Shown: piece by piece, positions 47,743 to 59,700 of the stretch
Layout of the letters: each line of letters opens with the position of its first letter
Position numbering within the stretch: the first letter of the stretch is position 1
Assembly: GCA_944474755.1 (NCBI GenBank)
Contig: OX104112.1
Location: forward strand, 93,323,756-93,387,755
Length of the DNA stretch: 64,000 bases
Source: Limnoperna fortunei
Lineage: Eukaryota; Mollusca; Bivalvia; Mytilida; Modiolidae
Direction of reading: 5' to 3'
Position numbers and translations under genes: made by a program
Notes under the pieces: model-generated
What the model was told of the DNA's origin: nothing
What the model saw: the letters and a program-made list of their open reading frames with translations, nothing else
Databases searched by the model: none

Positions 47743-48500
47743 TTTCTCGAAAACCAGTGAAGTCCAGTGTGTAACATATGATGACAAAAGCAATACATAG
47801 AAATACGTGTTAATTGCGTGTAAAGGTCATGACCAACGAAGCGTATACAATTTCATGTAACCACCGCATATAAAGAGAGAAGCACCGCATATAAAGAAGT
47901 AAGCACCACATATGAAGTCGTAAACACCACATATAAAGTCGTAAGCACCGCATATAAAATAGATACCACCGCATACAAAGACGTAAGCCGAAAGCACCAC
48001 ATATAAAGTAGTCAACACCGCATATAAAGTCGAAAGCAGCACATATAAAGTCGAAAGCATGGCATATAAAGAAGTTAGCACCGCCGCATACAAAGAACTT
48101 TTTATACATAAGGCAGTCATTACAATTGTTCTCGAAAACCAGTGAAGTCCAGTGTGTAACATATGATGACAAAAGCAATACATAGAAATACGTGTTAATT
48201 GCGTGTAAAGGTCATGACCAACGAAGCGTATACAATTTCATGTAACCACCGCATATAAAGTAAGAAGCACCGCATATAAAGAAGTAAGCACCACATATGA
48301 AGTCGTAAACACCACATATAAAGTCGTAAGCACCGCATATAAAATAGATACCACCGCATACAAAGACGTAAACCGAAAGCACCACATATAAAGTAGTCAA
48401 CACCGCATATAAAGTCGAAAGCACCACATATAAAGTCGAAAGCATCGCATATAAAGAAGTTAGCACCGCCGCATACAAAGAACTTTTTATACATAAGGCA
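47743..48500. repeat. 385 bp tandem duplication containing a ~20 bp minisatellite
   Basis: CTCGAAAACCAGTGAAGTCC, TAAAGGTCATGACCAACG (47821 and 48206) and the following block repeat at a 385 bp offset with few differences. Inside each, about twelve units of GCACCGCATATAAAGTCGTA occur. Minus-strand frames reading FICGA.DFICG derive from the repeat. Confidence 0.85.
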
Positions 48501-48869
48501 GTCATGGCGTTCCATACTAAACCATACTTTGTATGTGTTGCATTTCATTTAAATTTAATTTAACAAAATATTTTAAGAAAATTCCCGTGTTTTTCCATTT
48601 AAATGATCATTCAAAGAAGATCAAACTTTGAACTGTTTCACGTGACTGAATATTATGTTTTCAAAGTCGAAATGTAACGCTCGGGGATAGTGAAAGCTGC
48701 TGATTCAAGTTAATGACAGGTAAATATAAGATTTATTATGCTGGGTTACATCATATAGCAGGTTTACAAATTATTTACTAGTAATCATAATTACTCACAA
48801 TGGTTTTTTTTTAAATTTAATTTGATTTTTATCTTAAACGATAGAAAAAATTATTTAAGAGGTACCGAC

Positions 48870-48965
48870 ACAATTTTTTCGTTTGCTTGTTTGAACAGTG
48901 TTTAATGCCACTTTATCAATTTTACAACTACTCAGTATATCAGCCACGTTATTATTAGTAGCCAC
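48870..48965 (-). repeat. SINE family A tail fragment
   Basis: CGTTTGCTTGTTTGAACAGTGTTTAATGCCACTTT is the inverse of the family tail. The rest of 48500-49200 shows nothing recognisable. Confidence 0.5.
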
Positions 48966-49229
48966 GCGGCCACCGATGTCCCCTACCCCATAAAAATGTA
49001 ATCTTTACATGAAATGCTCATTATATCTCATAGACTGAATAAATTAACAATTTCTTTAAAATTTAAAGTCGAACTTTAAAAAGTATACTTCCTTGTTTAC
49101 ATATTATTCTATCGGTGATTTTTTACCAAGCTGTTTTACAACGCGATTATGACAACAATCTAGCGTCGCTGCCCCTGTTATGTGAAGACAAATGGGAAAC
49201 CTTTAGACCATATCCTTCCATTTGTACAT

Positions 49230-49515
49230 ATATAATTTACTTACTGTGACTTTATGACAAGTAACTGTTATACTATATACAAAAATGCTGAATTAGATTA
49301 GTGTCAGATAAATTCGTATTGGTTACATAAAATCCATCGTACTTACGTGTATCTTTGGTTATTTAAGCGATTTGGCCGAGGGGTCTAAAGCGCTGGATAT
49401 AATGCAGGCGTATGGGTGCCACAGTGTCAACGGTGCGAGTTCGAATCCCGCTGAGCACAAGCAAAAATTTAATGGTATAAAAATCTAATTCTGACAGTGT
49501 TGGGCCTAATTTGTT
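49230..49515 (+). repeat. tRNA-like SINE family B with flank
   Basis: GCGATTTGGCCGAGGGGTCT and GGTGCGAGTTCGAATCCCGC; flank CTTACTGTGACTTTATGACA matches 16671. Non-functional as a tRNA. Confidence 0.65.
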
Positions 49516-49609
49516 TATTTACATATATGTACGTCAGATTGTCAGTCTTTTGACTCTTTAGAGAGATTATGTAATCTGTGTACAATTGAAAAAAAATAAA
49601 CTTTTCTTT

Positions 49610-50050
49610 TGATTGAAAATGTTTTGAATCAATGCAAGCTATCACAGAACATTTTTTAAACTAATTTGTTATCTCTGTTATACTGAAAATAAGCAAACAA
49701 TATTCTTGTTAATAAACAAATACATTTTGTTGACACATCTGTATGTGATATACCCATCTAAAAATAATTTATTTGTTAGTAACGATATAAAAACAGCTTT
49801 TAAATCGTTTTATCCCTTTTGGCAGGTATACCTCAGTTTCAATACTAATTAACAACAAGATAATTTAAAACAATAAGAGTAATACAATCCGATGTTATCA
49901 AAAGTAACATATAAAGATTGTTTTGTTCTTTAAACCAAAATCGCGCGATAAATCATAAATAATTTACTTCCTGAATAAAATCCCTGGCTAATTATAGTGT
50001 CTTGTAACTAATTTATCGATTTATCAGTGTATTGTCATCACTTATTGTCA
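49610..50050. repeat. Upstream duplicated segment, 0.4-0.9 kb before copy 2 ATG
   Basis: Direct repeat of 42395-43345 without the TIR insertion. It may include leader or promoter sequence of copy 2, but no promoter was identified. Confidence 0.6.
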
Positions 50051-50170
50051 TGGTATGTGTTAAGAGGTTATTGTCAACTTGAGACCAGAGCCTATAGGTT
50101 TAAGGGCAGGGTCGAGAGTTGTTTAAGAAATAATTCACGGAGGCTGTGGTTTATCATTGTTTTACCACGG

Positions 50171-50243
50171 GGTGACCATTTATGTCGTATTATTTTATCC
50201 CGAGCGATAGCGAGGGATAAATAACGACATAAATGGTCATCAC
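50171..50243. repeat. Foldback with GCGATAGCG loop, followed by poly-C
   Basis: GTGACCATTTATGTCGT pairs with ACGACATAAATGGTCA; apex CCCGAGCGATAGCGAGGG. A C17 run lies at about 50257-50273. About 250 bp upstream of the copy 2 start. Confidence 0.7.
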
Positions 50244-50490
50244 GTTAATTATTTAACCCCCCCCCCCCCCCCGCATTAATGAAAAAAATATTCGTGTTTC
50301 TTGTCTCTTTCTTTCGTTTGAGAAATGTTTTATTATTGTTCAGTTTCCGTTCTACTTTACATACATCTCTAACAGTTAAATGCGTCGACTATCTTTTTTA
50401 AAGATAGTACTTGTTAGTTTTATGTCACCCGAAACTAACATTTACTTAATTTTGTGTCTCCTTCTACTGCAGTCAAAGGAATGAGATAAA

Positions 50491-50764
50491 ATGGAGGACG
50501 TCCCGGCGTTAAGTTTACTTCACAAACAGAAAATTGATTTACAAACATTATCGGATCCAATCGATTCCGGTATACCATTTGACAAATATGTATCCAATGT
50601 TAGTAAGACCATATCAAGTACAGAGAATGTCCTCAAACAGATTTCCGAGTACGCTAAGCATATTGAAAATGAGTTAGAAAAGGTCCGAGAAGTAGTTGAT
50701 CTAAGCATTCGCAACAGTAAAGAGCAAATGAAGAATCTGATGCTGAACTACTTTCAACAAGAAG
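50491..50764 (+). CDS. Copy 2 exon 1: start codon and N-terminal helical domain
   Basis: Ninety-one residues beginning MEDVPALSLLHKQKIDLQ, aligned over its length with copy 1 exon 1; donor GAAG/GTAAGA, phase 1. The ATG is 18 nt after CTTCTACTGCAG, again implying a spliced leader. No known domain recognised. Confidence 0.85.
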
Positions 50765-53700
50765 GTAAGAAAATTGACCAGCCAACAAGGTTCAAAAGCA
50801 AAGACGCTAAAAAAATTCTATAGTTAAACACTATCACACAATACAAAAAAGAAACCAAAATGCTAGTTCCTCTGACCAAACAAAAACATAGGTGGCACAC
50901 CGATGTGCTTTGAACGAGTGAGCAATGCTTTCTCTAAATAAACCACAGTCTAGCTACTCATGGTTATTTCCGGGAAAAAAATCATATTCAGGAAGGCGAA
51001 ATAATATCTCATTAAAATGTATTATTACATACTATATATTTTGCGTCTTACCTATTGGCCTAAACCAATACACGTGACTTTCCATTTCCCATCATATTGG
51101 TTTGCAAAAACTCTTTCTACTCAATAAAAAACCATATTGCACTCTCGTGAGAAATTTATGAATGAAAATACCTAGCACGTGCTGTTTCCCCCAATGGAAA
51201 TACGATAGCCAAAATCAAATCTTCTTTCTTTAATCCCATAAACAAATCAAAATTATCGTTCTGACTGATGTTCGGATTATATTGTTTGTAAACATGGTAA
51301 CGTTGTAACTTCATCGAGTGAACGTAATGCGGATAGTCCAGGGTGCCGTTTCATAAAGCGATCGTTAGCTCAACGTGCACGTTACCTTATATAAATTGCA
51401 TGGGATAACGAGCACGTTAATAAGCGATCGCTTTATGAAACGGCACTCTGGTGCTAATAAGCGAAGATTTGCAGATATGACTAACTTGGAAATTAATTAA
51501 ATCATTCAGAAAAAAGATGCTGTCAACACTCGCAAATCGAAAGAGCAAGCGATTATTTTTTTTCAAATATTTACGTGAAACGGATATGTCAGTTAGTTTG
51601 GAAATGGCGGACCCTTAGGAATTAGACTCAAATCTTTGTAAATTTTATGCATTAGCATGGACTGGTGATGGGACATTATACAAGAAATAATCAATGCAAA
51701 CATTTCGTCATGGATTATGTCGATATTTTACCGATTTTTGAGAAATAAATATTATGAAAGACAGTCACTTTCGGGAATAAAAAAAACTTGTATATCTCAT
51801 TTCATGACTCAATAAATTATGTAATAAAACAATTACTACACTCGAACTCGATCAATATGAGGTTTTATGGAGCAGGGTAGAATAATATTGAACTCGGCTT
51901 CGCCTTGTTCAATATTATTCTACCCTGCTCCATAAAACCTCATATTGATCTCGTTCAAGTGCAGTAATTGTATATGATCGCATTTCTGAGATGGATGTTT
52001 GAGAACGTTCAAATAAGTCTCTCAAGTTCATAAAACTTCTCAGGGAAATAAGTTGATGAAGTGAACATGATACGTATTTGATAGAAACCTTTATTTATTT
52101 ACAACTGATTAGATGTAGATACACATGATACGGGAGGAGATGTAAATAACGGTAAACAATATCCACCTGACATACCGGTAGGAGGAGGCGGCAATGTGGA
52201 CAGAAGTAATACCAATACACCAATCGATGATGTAGGAGTTTCGTCTGCAGGAAAAAGGTATATATTTAATGTCTTAAAATAGAAACAAATCTGGTACTAA
52301 ACGTTTTAACAATAATGTTTTGTATTAAAGGTATAGCATAAAAACCTATTGAAAATCACGGTTTCATAACTAAGTACCCTGTAGTGTAATTTATAATAAA
52401 CTTGGTTAATACTGCAAAACATGAGCTCAGTATCTTCGACGACATTTTATTTGCAACTACTGTGCCAATGCCTTTCATGTTGTATTGTTATTTCCCAACA
52501 TAATCCCCAGTCCAGTAGATAAGCTGCTTACATGAATAAGATTGATCCATTTATTTTATAGTAATTTGTTAAATTTACTGCTCTGAATTCTTAAGGTTTA
52601 TCTTTTCGCTGGTGTACCGTTATCTGGATAATTGGCATAATTTTTTAATATTTCGTAATAAAGATATTTATTTGGCAGGTTAACATTTTTTGTTTGAGCG
52701 CCGCTGATGGGTGTTTGCTAGATCAAACACTACTCTGACGAAGCAAATGTTAGAGCCTCGGTTTCTTTCATATGAAACATTATTATCCATAACAACCGCT
52801 TGTCCCAAAAGAAAGAATGTTGTTTCACATAAATACAGTACTTGCACTAGTAAGATTTGACCGATTGAATAGTTATTTGTAACTGATTGATAGCCGCTGA
52901 TCAATCGCTGACGAATACATTCATCTTAAAACATATAGATACATCCTTACTTTGGTAACCGTTAGCGATAAGTATGATCAATTAATTATATTCATATAAT
53001 TTAATTTGCTTTGTAAGCTGAAATCTGATTGGTCAATTCAAATCGGGCAACCCATATTATAAGAAATAACTTGCGTGACCTATGACATATTTTAACGCCG
53101 TTAAAATTCAAATAGTTCCACGACGTCATCGACGTTTTTACCGCAAAAATTGATAAGATTTATAGTTAAAATTAAATTATAAGGAATATTTCAAATTTCT
53201 GAACAGATTATACGATATAATATGGTTTGGGTCTGTTTACACCATTCATAACGCGGTTTATTATGCGTAAACAGACCCAAACCATATTATATCGTATAAT
53301 CTGTTCAGAAATTTGAAGTATTCCTTAAATATCTGTCAGTGTATTGATAGATGTATATAGTTAAATAAATAAATATTATAAAACATTGTAATTTGATTGG
53401 ACAAATGTTTTATTATATTTTCCAATAAAAAATGTTCATGGAGACACTTGCACTTTATTGATTTTTGTGTACGTCTTTGTTTGAATTTCTTGTACTTTTC
53501 TAATGTTTATTGTAAGGAATGACTCTTTTTGTAATTATTTTTTATAAATGTAACTTATTCCTTAAATAATATTAATTTGAAACACATTTAATTTCAGTAG
53601 TTAGTTCTTTTGAAATGATTAAATGGTAAACTTTTCAATGAATTATGTCTATAATCTAGTTGTACAATTTTTTAGGGGTGATATCGCTAAAAGCAATATT

Positions 53701-56700
53701 GATCCAACTGAAAGAATTTTGCTAGCACTAGAGAAAAAACAGCAAGAGTTAATAGCATTGATTAAAAAAACTGAAGCTGATGCTTTAAAAATTGGGAAAA
53801 ATGCTTCTATAGATTTACTGTATCAATATCGTGATGAACTTAAAGTAATTGAAGACATGATAAAAAGGTTTAAAGAAGAAAAGGAAAGGAAACTCAGAGA
53901 AAAAGAAGCCGAAGAAAAAGCGAAGCAAGAAAGAGCTGCCCGCTTGCAAAGAGAAGCAGAAGAAAAGGCACGACGGGAAAAGGAAGAAGCTGAACGCTTG
54001 CAAAGACAAGCAGAAGAAAAGGCACGACGGGAAAAGGAAGAAGCTGAACGCTTGCTTAAAGAAAAAGAAGAAAAGGCCAAGCGAGAAAAGGAAGAAGCTG
54101 AACGCTTGCGCAAATACGAAGAAGAAAGGCCGAAGCGAGAAGCTGAACGCCTTCGAAAAGAAAAAGAAGAAAAGGCAAAACGAGAGAAAGAAGAAGCTGA
54201 ACGCTTGGAAAAAGCGAAAGAAGAAAAGACAAGGCGAGAAAAAGAGGAAGCTGAACGCTTGCGAAAAGAAAAAGAAGAAAAGGCGAAGCGCATAAAAGAA
54301 GAGGCTGAACGTTTGCGAAAAGAAAAAGAAGACAAGGCGAAGCGAGATAAAGAAGAAGCCGAACGTTTACGAAAAGAAAAAGAAGAAAAGGCGAAGCGAG
54401 AAAAAGAAGAAACCGAACGCTTGCGAAAAGAGAAGGAAGAAAAGTTGAAGCAAGAAAAAATAGAAGCTGAACGTTTGCGAAAGGAAAACGAAGAAAAGTT
54501 GAAACGAGAAAAAGAAGAAGCCGAACGCCTGAGAAAAGAGAGAGAGGAAAAGTTGAAGCAAGAAAAAATAGAAGCTGAACGCTTGCAAAAGGAAAAAGAA
54601 GAAAGGCTGAAACGAGAAAAAGAAGAAGCTGAACGCCTTCAAAAAGAAAAAGAGGAAAAGGCGAAGCTAGAAAAAGAAGAAGCTGAACGCTTGCTAAAAG
54701 AAAAAGAAGAAAAGGCCAAGCGAGAAAAGGAAGAAGCTGAACGCTTGCGAAAAGAAAAAGAAGAAAAGGCGAAGCGAGAAAAGGAAAAAGCCGAACGCTT
54801 GCGAAGAGAAAGGGAAGAAAAGACGAAGCGAGAAAAAGAAGAAGCTGAACGCTTACGAAAAGAAAAAGAAGACAAGGCGAAGCGAGATAAAGAAGAAGCC
54901 GAACGTTTACGAAAAGAAAAAGAAGAAAAGGCGAAGCGAGAAAAAGAAGAAAAGGCAAAGCGAGAAAAAGAAGAAGCCGAACGCTTGCAAAAAGAGAAAG
55001 AAGAAGCCGAACGCTTGCGAAGAGAAAAAGAACAGGAAGAAGAGGCCAAACGACGAGATTGGAAAAACTGGCCGTATTTTTTGCAAGTGTTTTCTAAATA
55101 TGAAAGCAATAACTATATCTTTAATAAATATTAACTTTAAAAAGAGAATACAGTAACGGTTATCTCCCAAAATGTTCAGATGCGGCAACTAAGTTGAAAC
55201 TATATTTATTCACTTGTTTGGTTGTCTTCTTTACTACTTTAAATATGGGTTCAGTTAGATATCTTTATAGTTTTGTTAAGCCTGATGTGTTTAAATTCTT
55301 CATTTTGACTAAATTGATTCTTTCTTCTTCCTATCAGAATGATGTTTTTATTGTGAGGCGGTTGGTAGCTTGATGCAAAGTTTTGTAATGAAAATAAAAT
55401 ATCTAAAATTTGTATTATTTGGGAAAAGAAACATTATATAATATATGTCATAACTTTTTAAAGACATGATTTCTAGACCAAAATAGTTGACAATTGTATG
55501 ATCTTCCAACGTTATTACACAATTTTAGTGTAGTAAAAATACTAAATCATTACGATGTATACATTACAGGTATAAAAATAAGAAAAGTATAAGATTTACG
55601 ATTCAAGACATCTGCTGTGTTGTCTTTACTATGGCTGATGGATTTACACAAGATGAATTAATATGCTCAGCATCTGATGATGAGATTGATTTAGCCACAT
55701 GTCTTGAATCAAATGATGAACAACTGATATCGCCACTTATAACAATAAAGTCTAAAAATGGGAATAGAAAGTTTGAGGTACGTTATAATTTAATTGTAAG
55801 TTTATTTTTGGATCAAACAATAACGCAAGTACAATAAACTCGGACACACAAGAACCATTCATCCCATTGGCTATATATTTTAGCATCAATTTAAATATTT
55901 TAAATTTAAAGAACAAATTATTTATAATCTAAGGTAGGATATAAAACAAATTTAATTATTTTCACATCTTTAACAAGTAAAAGGTAGACCAAAGCTACAT
56001 TTCTTTATTGAAAGTGGAAATAACGATCCTTTATGTGTGTAAATTACATCTTAAAATTAGACAATGAATTTGGAAAGGACACTGACATGTATGAAACCAT
56101 TATATACTAATCCGGCCGTGAAGTTTTTATGACACTTATTTTACAAATCATGCAATTGCAAAAAAAACAATAAAAGCCTAGCAACCATAAGTTATGATGC
56201 TCATAGAATTAGATATTTTTTAAAGATTGTAGGTGTTTCAAAGTTTTGAGCTATATTTTATTTGGTAATCATAATGTGGTTTTAGAGAAATATATTTTTT
56301 TTAGAAATGTCAGGTTAATGTTTTTTCTACTCATCCGATGTTTTCCAAATGCTGATACAAAGAGTGTCTTTATGTTACAAAGTATTGGTTTATTAAATGT
56401 TCAATAGTTCTGAAATATATTTTGTCTTTTGAAAAAGTATGATGATTTTTTTCAACACTGCCTCTGTCATGTCTGTCTTAACTTTTTATTGATACTATAT
56501 TAAACTAGCCATAGAAAACTTGGAAGTATCATTGGGTTTATCTTTGATCAAATTAATATAATATACTTTGTACGGCTTAGTAGAGAACCAAATTATTTTA
56601 TTTAAATCCAAACTTTCTCTACAACATTTCAACAAGTTGCATCACAATCAGAATTTGTAAGTAGGTAAACACACATTTCTCAAGAATCTACAACATACTA

Positions 56701-59700
56701 TATTATCAATTTCTAAACATGCTATCTTAACAAACACTACTCGGAAAATTAACATAAATAAATGCTTTCTGCAATAGATAATTCTGTTTTAATTATGCTA
56801 CTTATTGTCCCGATAGCGATATGTCTTATCCCAACCACGTAATGATGAAAATACCAAGCTTTTTGTTGTATTGACGTTTTTTTAATTACATGAAAAAGAA
56901 CTTCAATGCATGTTTAAATGAAAACATTTTTTTCTCCATGCAATTAGAAACATCGATAGTAAAAGTAATTATATGAGGACAAAAAAGGTTTATTTTATTC
57001 AATAGATCCTCTGAATCCCAAATAAATTATGGTGTTTATATGTACTCTTACTATTTTTTGTTTTGCAAAACAGTTCTGCATGAACAAAATATTAGAGAAA
57101 TGAGCATTGAAACATGTAGCCTACAGTCAGTTTATTTTGAACTATTCTTGGAATAATGTACTTGCATTAATAAGGGCGTAAAAGCTACCACCAAGGACAT
57201 GAAATTTTAATGTCCCTATCTGAAAACTTAATTACTGTGCATTGAATACAAAACGATTGCGCAGCTCATTTCTCCACTTTATAAAAATGTATTTACTCTA
57301 AATCTCCAAAATAACAGAACAAAGTGTTAAGAACTAGTTTTTCATTTTTAGGCATCTTTTGTTCATGCCAGGTTTTTATGCTAAAATCATTTTTAAAATA
57401 AGTTTCTTCCTTCCTTTATTGATTGATTAATTGGTTGATTGATTGGTTGATTTTAGATGCCTATTAGAGTATACGTGCCAGTTTTGACGCATGACAGAGC
57501 TTTAGTTTCGACATTGAAATTTACTATTAAAGGGAAGAAATGGACAACGGGAGAACCTCTGCCTATAGTACATATGTCTAAACATATACAGGTAAAGGTA
57601 TATTATGTATATTATAGCTCACATAAAAATCTTGAATTTTGTTTTGTCTAAAAAGGTGTATATATATACGCCTTTAGTCGTATGCCAGGGGCGGATACAG
57701 GGTTTTCGAAACGGGGGCGTAAAATGGGATATCGGAAAAGGTGGGCCAAGAAGTGGTCCTCCCGCGCCTCGCAGTGTCACATTTACGGCAGGGGGATCTG
57801 GGAAGGCCCCCAAAAGCTCTTAAAAAATGGTGCAAAATCATGCATTGTCGCAATTTCCAAGCTTATTTAACACAAGGTTTTTATAGCGTTCAGTAATCTT
57901 TATTTGGTACAATATACAACAGAGATATCATAATAAACGAATTAGTACCGTTAATGCATTAATTTATGGCGAGGACGAGCGGGATTACATTTTTGCCTTT
58001 GGCGCTGGTTGTTACCCTCGCTGTTCTTTTTTGTTTACCTTTCCTTTTTTTAAACGGGGAGGGGGCGTGCGCCTCTCACGCCCCTCTGGATCCGCCACTG
58101 TATGCATAAGTCATATTTTCAAATCGTACGGGACTCTGTCAAAATAAAAATGACGATTTTTCTTCTGTTCGTGGACTGTAAATCCTAAGTCGTGACTATG
58201 ACATTGTATACCCTTTTTGTTTGTTCTTTGAATTGTTTAATGCCACTTCAGCATTTTTCAGCTATATCATGACATACATCACATGTTAATCAAATTTGGG
58301 GTCGGACATTTACATGCGCCCGCAATCGCAGTGAATTATGTGCCAGTGTAGACTGGAATAACACATAACCATAACCATATATTGTTAAAAAAAGTATAGT
58401 TTTCAGTCCGAGAAACGGATAGAATTGGCATGTCTGCTGAGCATTACTAGAATTTTTTGGCCACATAAACTTTATATCTTATAAAAACAATGTGTTGTCA
58501 CGATAAAATACGCTATATTTTGATTGAACACAACAGAAAAAGGTGTAATTCTATCCGGTTTCTGCATAAAAATTGCGTTACCTAGTGACTACATGACGTG
58601 ACAAATATTTATTTTTATCTTAAATTCTAATTTATTTTATGGCCTTTTTGTCGCGTAAACATGCCGTAAAGTGGTTGTAACAAGAAAGACGTCATTGTCA
58701 TTCAAAAGAAAGTAAATTACTTCCCCGTTCCATAGTGCACCATTTCTTGACAGATATTTTCAAATATTTTCCTGATGTCCTAGTGACATACGTCGACGAA
58801 ATCTCAGTAAAACAAAACTAAACATCATTGGAAATATGTCGGACTATCTATCAGGTCTATTTTGTTGTATTACTTGCATGCTTGCTAAAATATTGTGATG
58901 GTTCTAGCCTACGAACACCGCCGCAATTTTGCTTGTGTCCGGTATTGTGTCAGAGTAAGGTCCTAAAACATGCATCAAATCGTTACATTCTCGAAATGAA
59001 GACTTTTAAACATTTTTGATTAGGGAGTTACATTTGTTGGCGTAGAGATACCAACTAAACATTTGGAATGTGTGCAGTGCGTTGCTGTGGCTAGACCTAT
59101 GCGTGATGAAACTGAAGTTGATGAAAAAGGGAAAGATTTTATACCAGAAGGTTGTCGAAATATCAAACTGACGTTTCCTCCAAAGGTCTTCAAAGAGAAC
59201 ACAATCGTCGGTATCACGGTAACAAATATAACAATTCAATATACAAGTTACGAAACAGCATTGAAAGTAAACGGGTAAAAATGTCTTGTGTCTACATAAC
59301 ATGCGGTCTAAATGATTACTACTTGTATAATATTTAATAAGAGTCTAATACACAAAATACTGTGAAACAAAGTATACAAGCAGACAAGTGCCACATTGTG
59401 AGGCTGGAGCAACCCTGACGTGGCATTTAGGGTTTAACTTATTGTTAAGTCTGTAAAATATGGTGTTTGTAATGATTAAAAATAAAAGCAAAGCAATTAA
59501 GTATTCAAAACTCAAAAAGATTGATTTACACTTCTTACACTTATTGCTGTAATGTTTCTTAAAGGCAGTACCACGGCCATGTACAAGCAAATCAAAGAAA
59601 CACAAAGAATTGAGGAATGTAAAACAAGTGAATTCATACAATATTTCTTGCGGAAATACTACTGCAAAAGACTCTGTGTGCAAAATAGGTAAGCTTTATT

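Noticed and set aside
47810..48548. Minus-strand frames with repeated FICGA.DFICG
   Set aside because: They are translations of the 20 bp minisatellite; no start context, splice sites or known domain.
49368..49455. tRNA gene candidate (Ser/Leu type)
   Set aside because: A- and B-box-like blocks are present but no proper acceptor stem; near-identical heads at 16987 and 16441 show it is a SINE.
53623..53675. ATG at 53623 as the start of a 503-aa K/E-rich protein
   Set aside because: Homology with copy 1 begins exactly at the acceptor at 53675; the upstream codons look intronic. It could serve as an alternative start only if a promoter lies there.
54056..54958. Long minus-strand open frame opposite the K/E-rich exon
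   Set aside because: It is the mirror of the 54-bp repeat (Phe/Leu/Ser-rich because the sense strand is Lys/Glu-rich) and has no independent signals.
58828..59019. Signal-peptide-like frame (YQVYFVVLLACLLKYC)
   Set aside because: It starts at TTG, sits in the intron next to exon 6 of copy 2, and has no homologue in copy 1.
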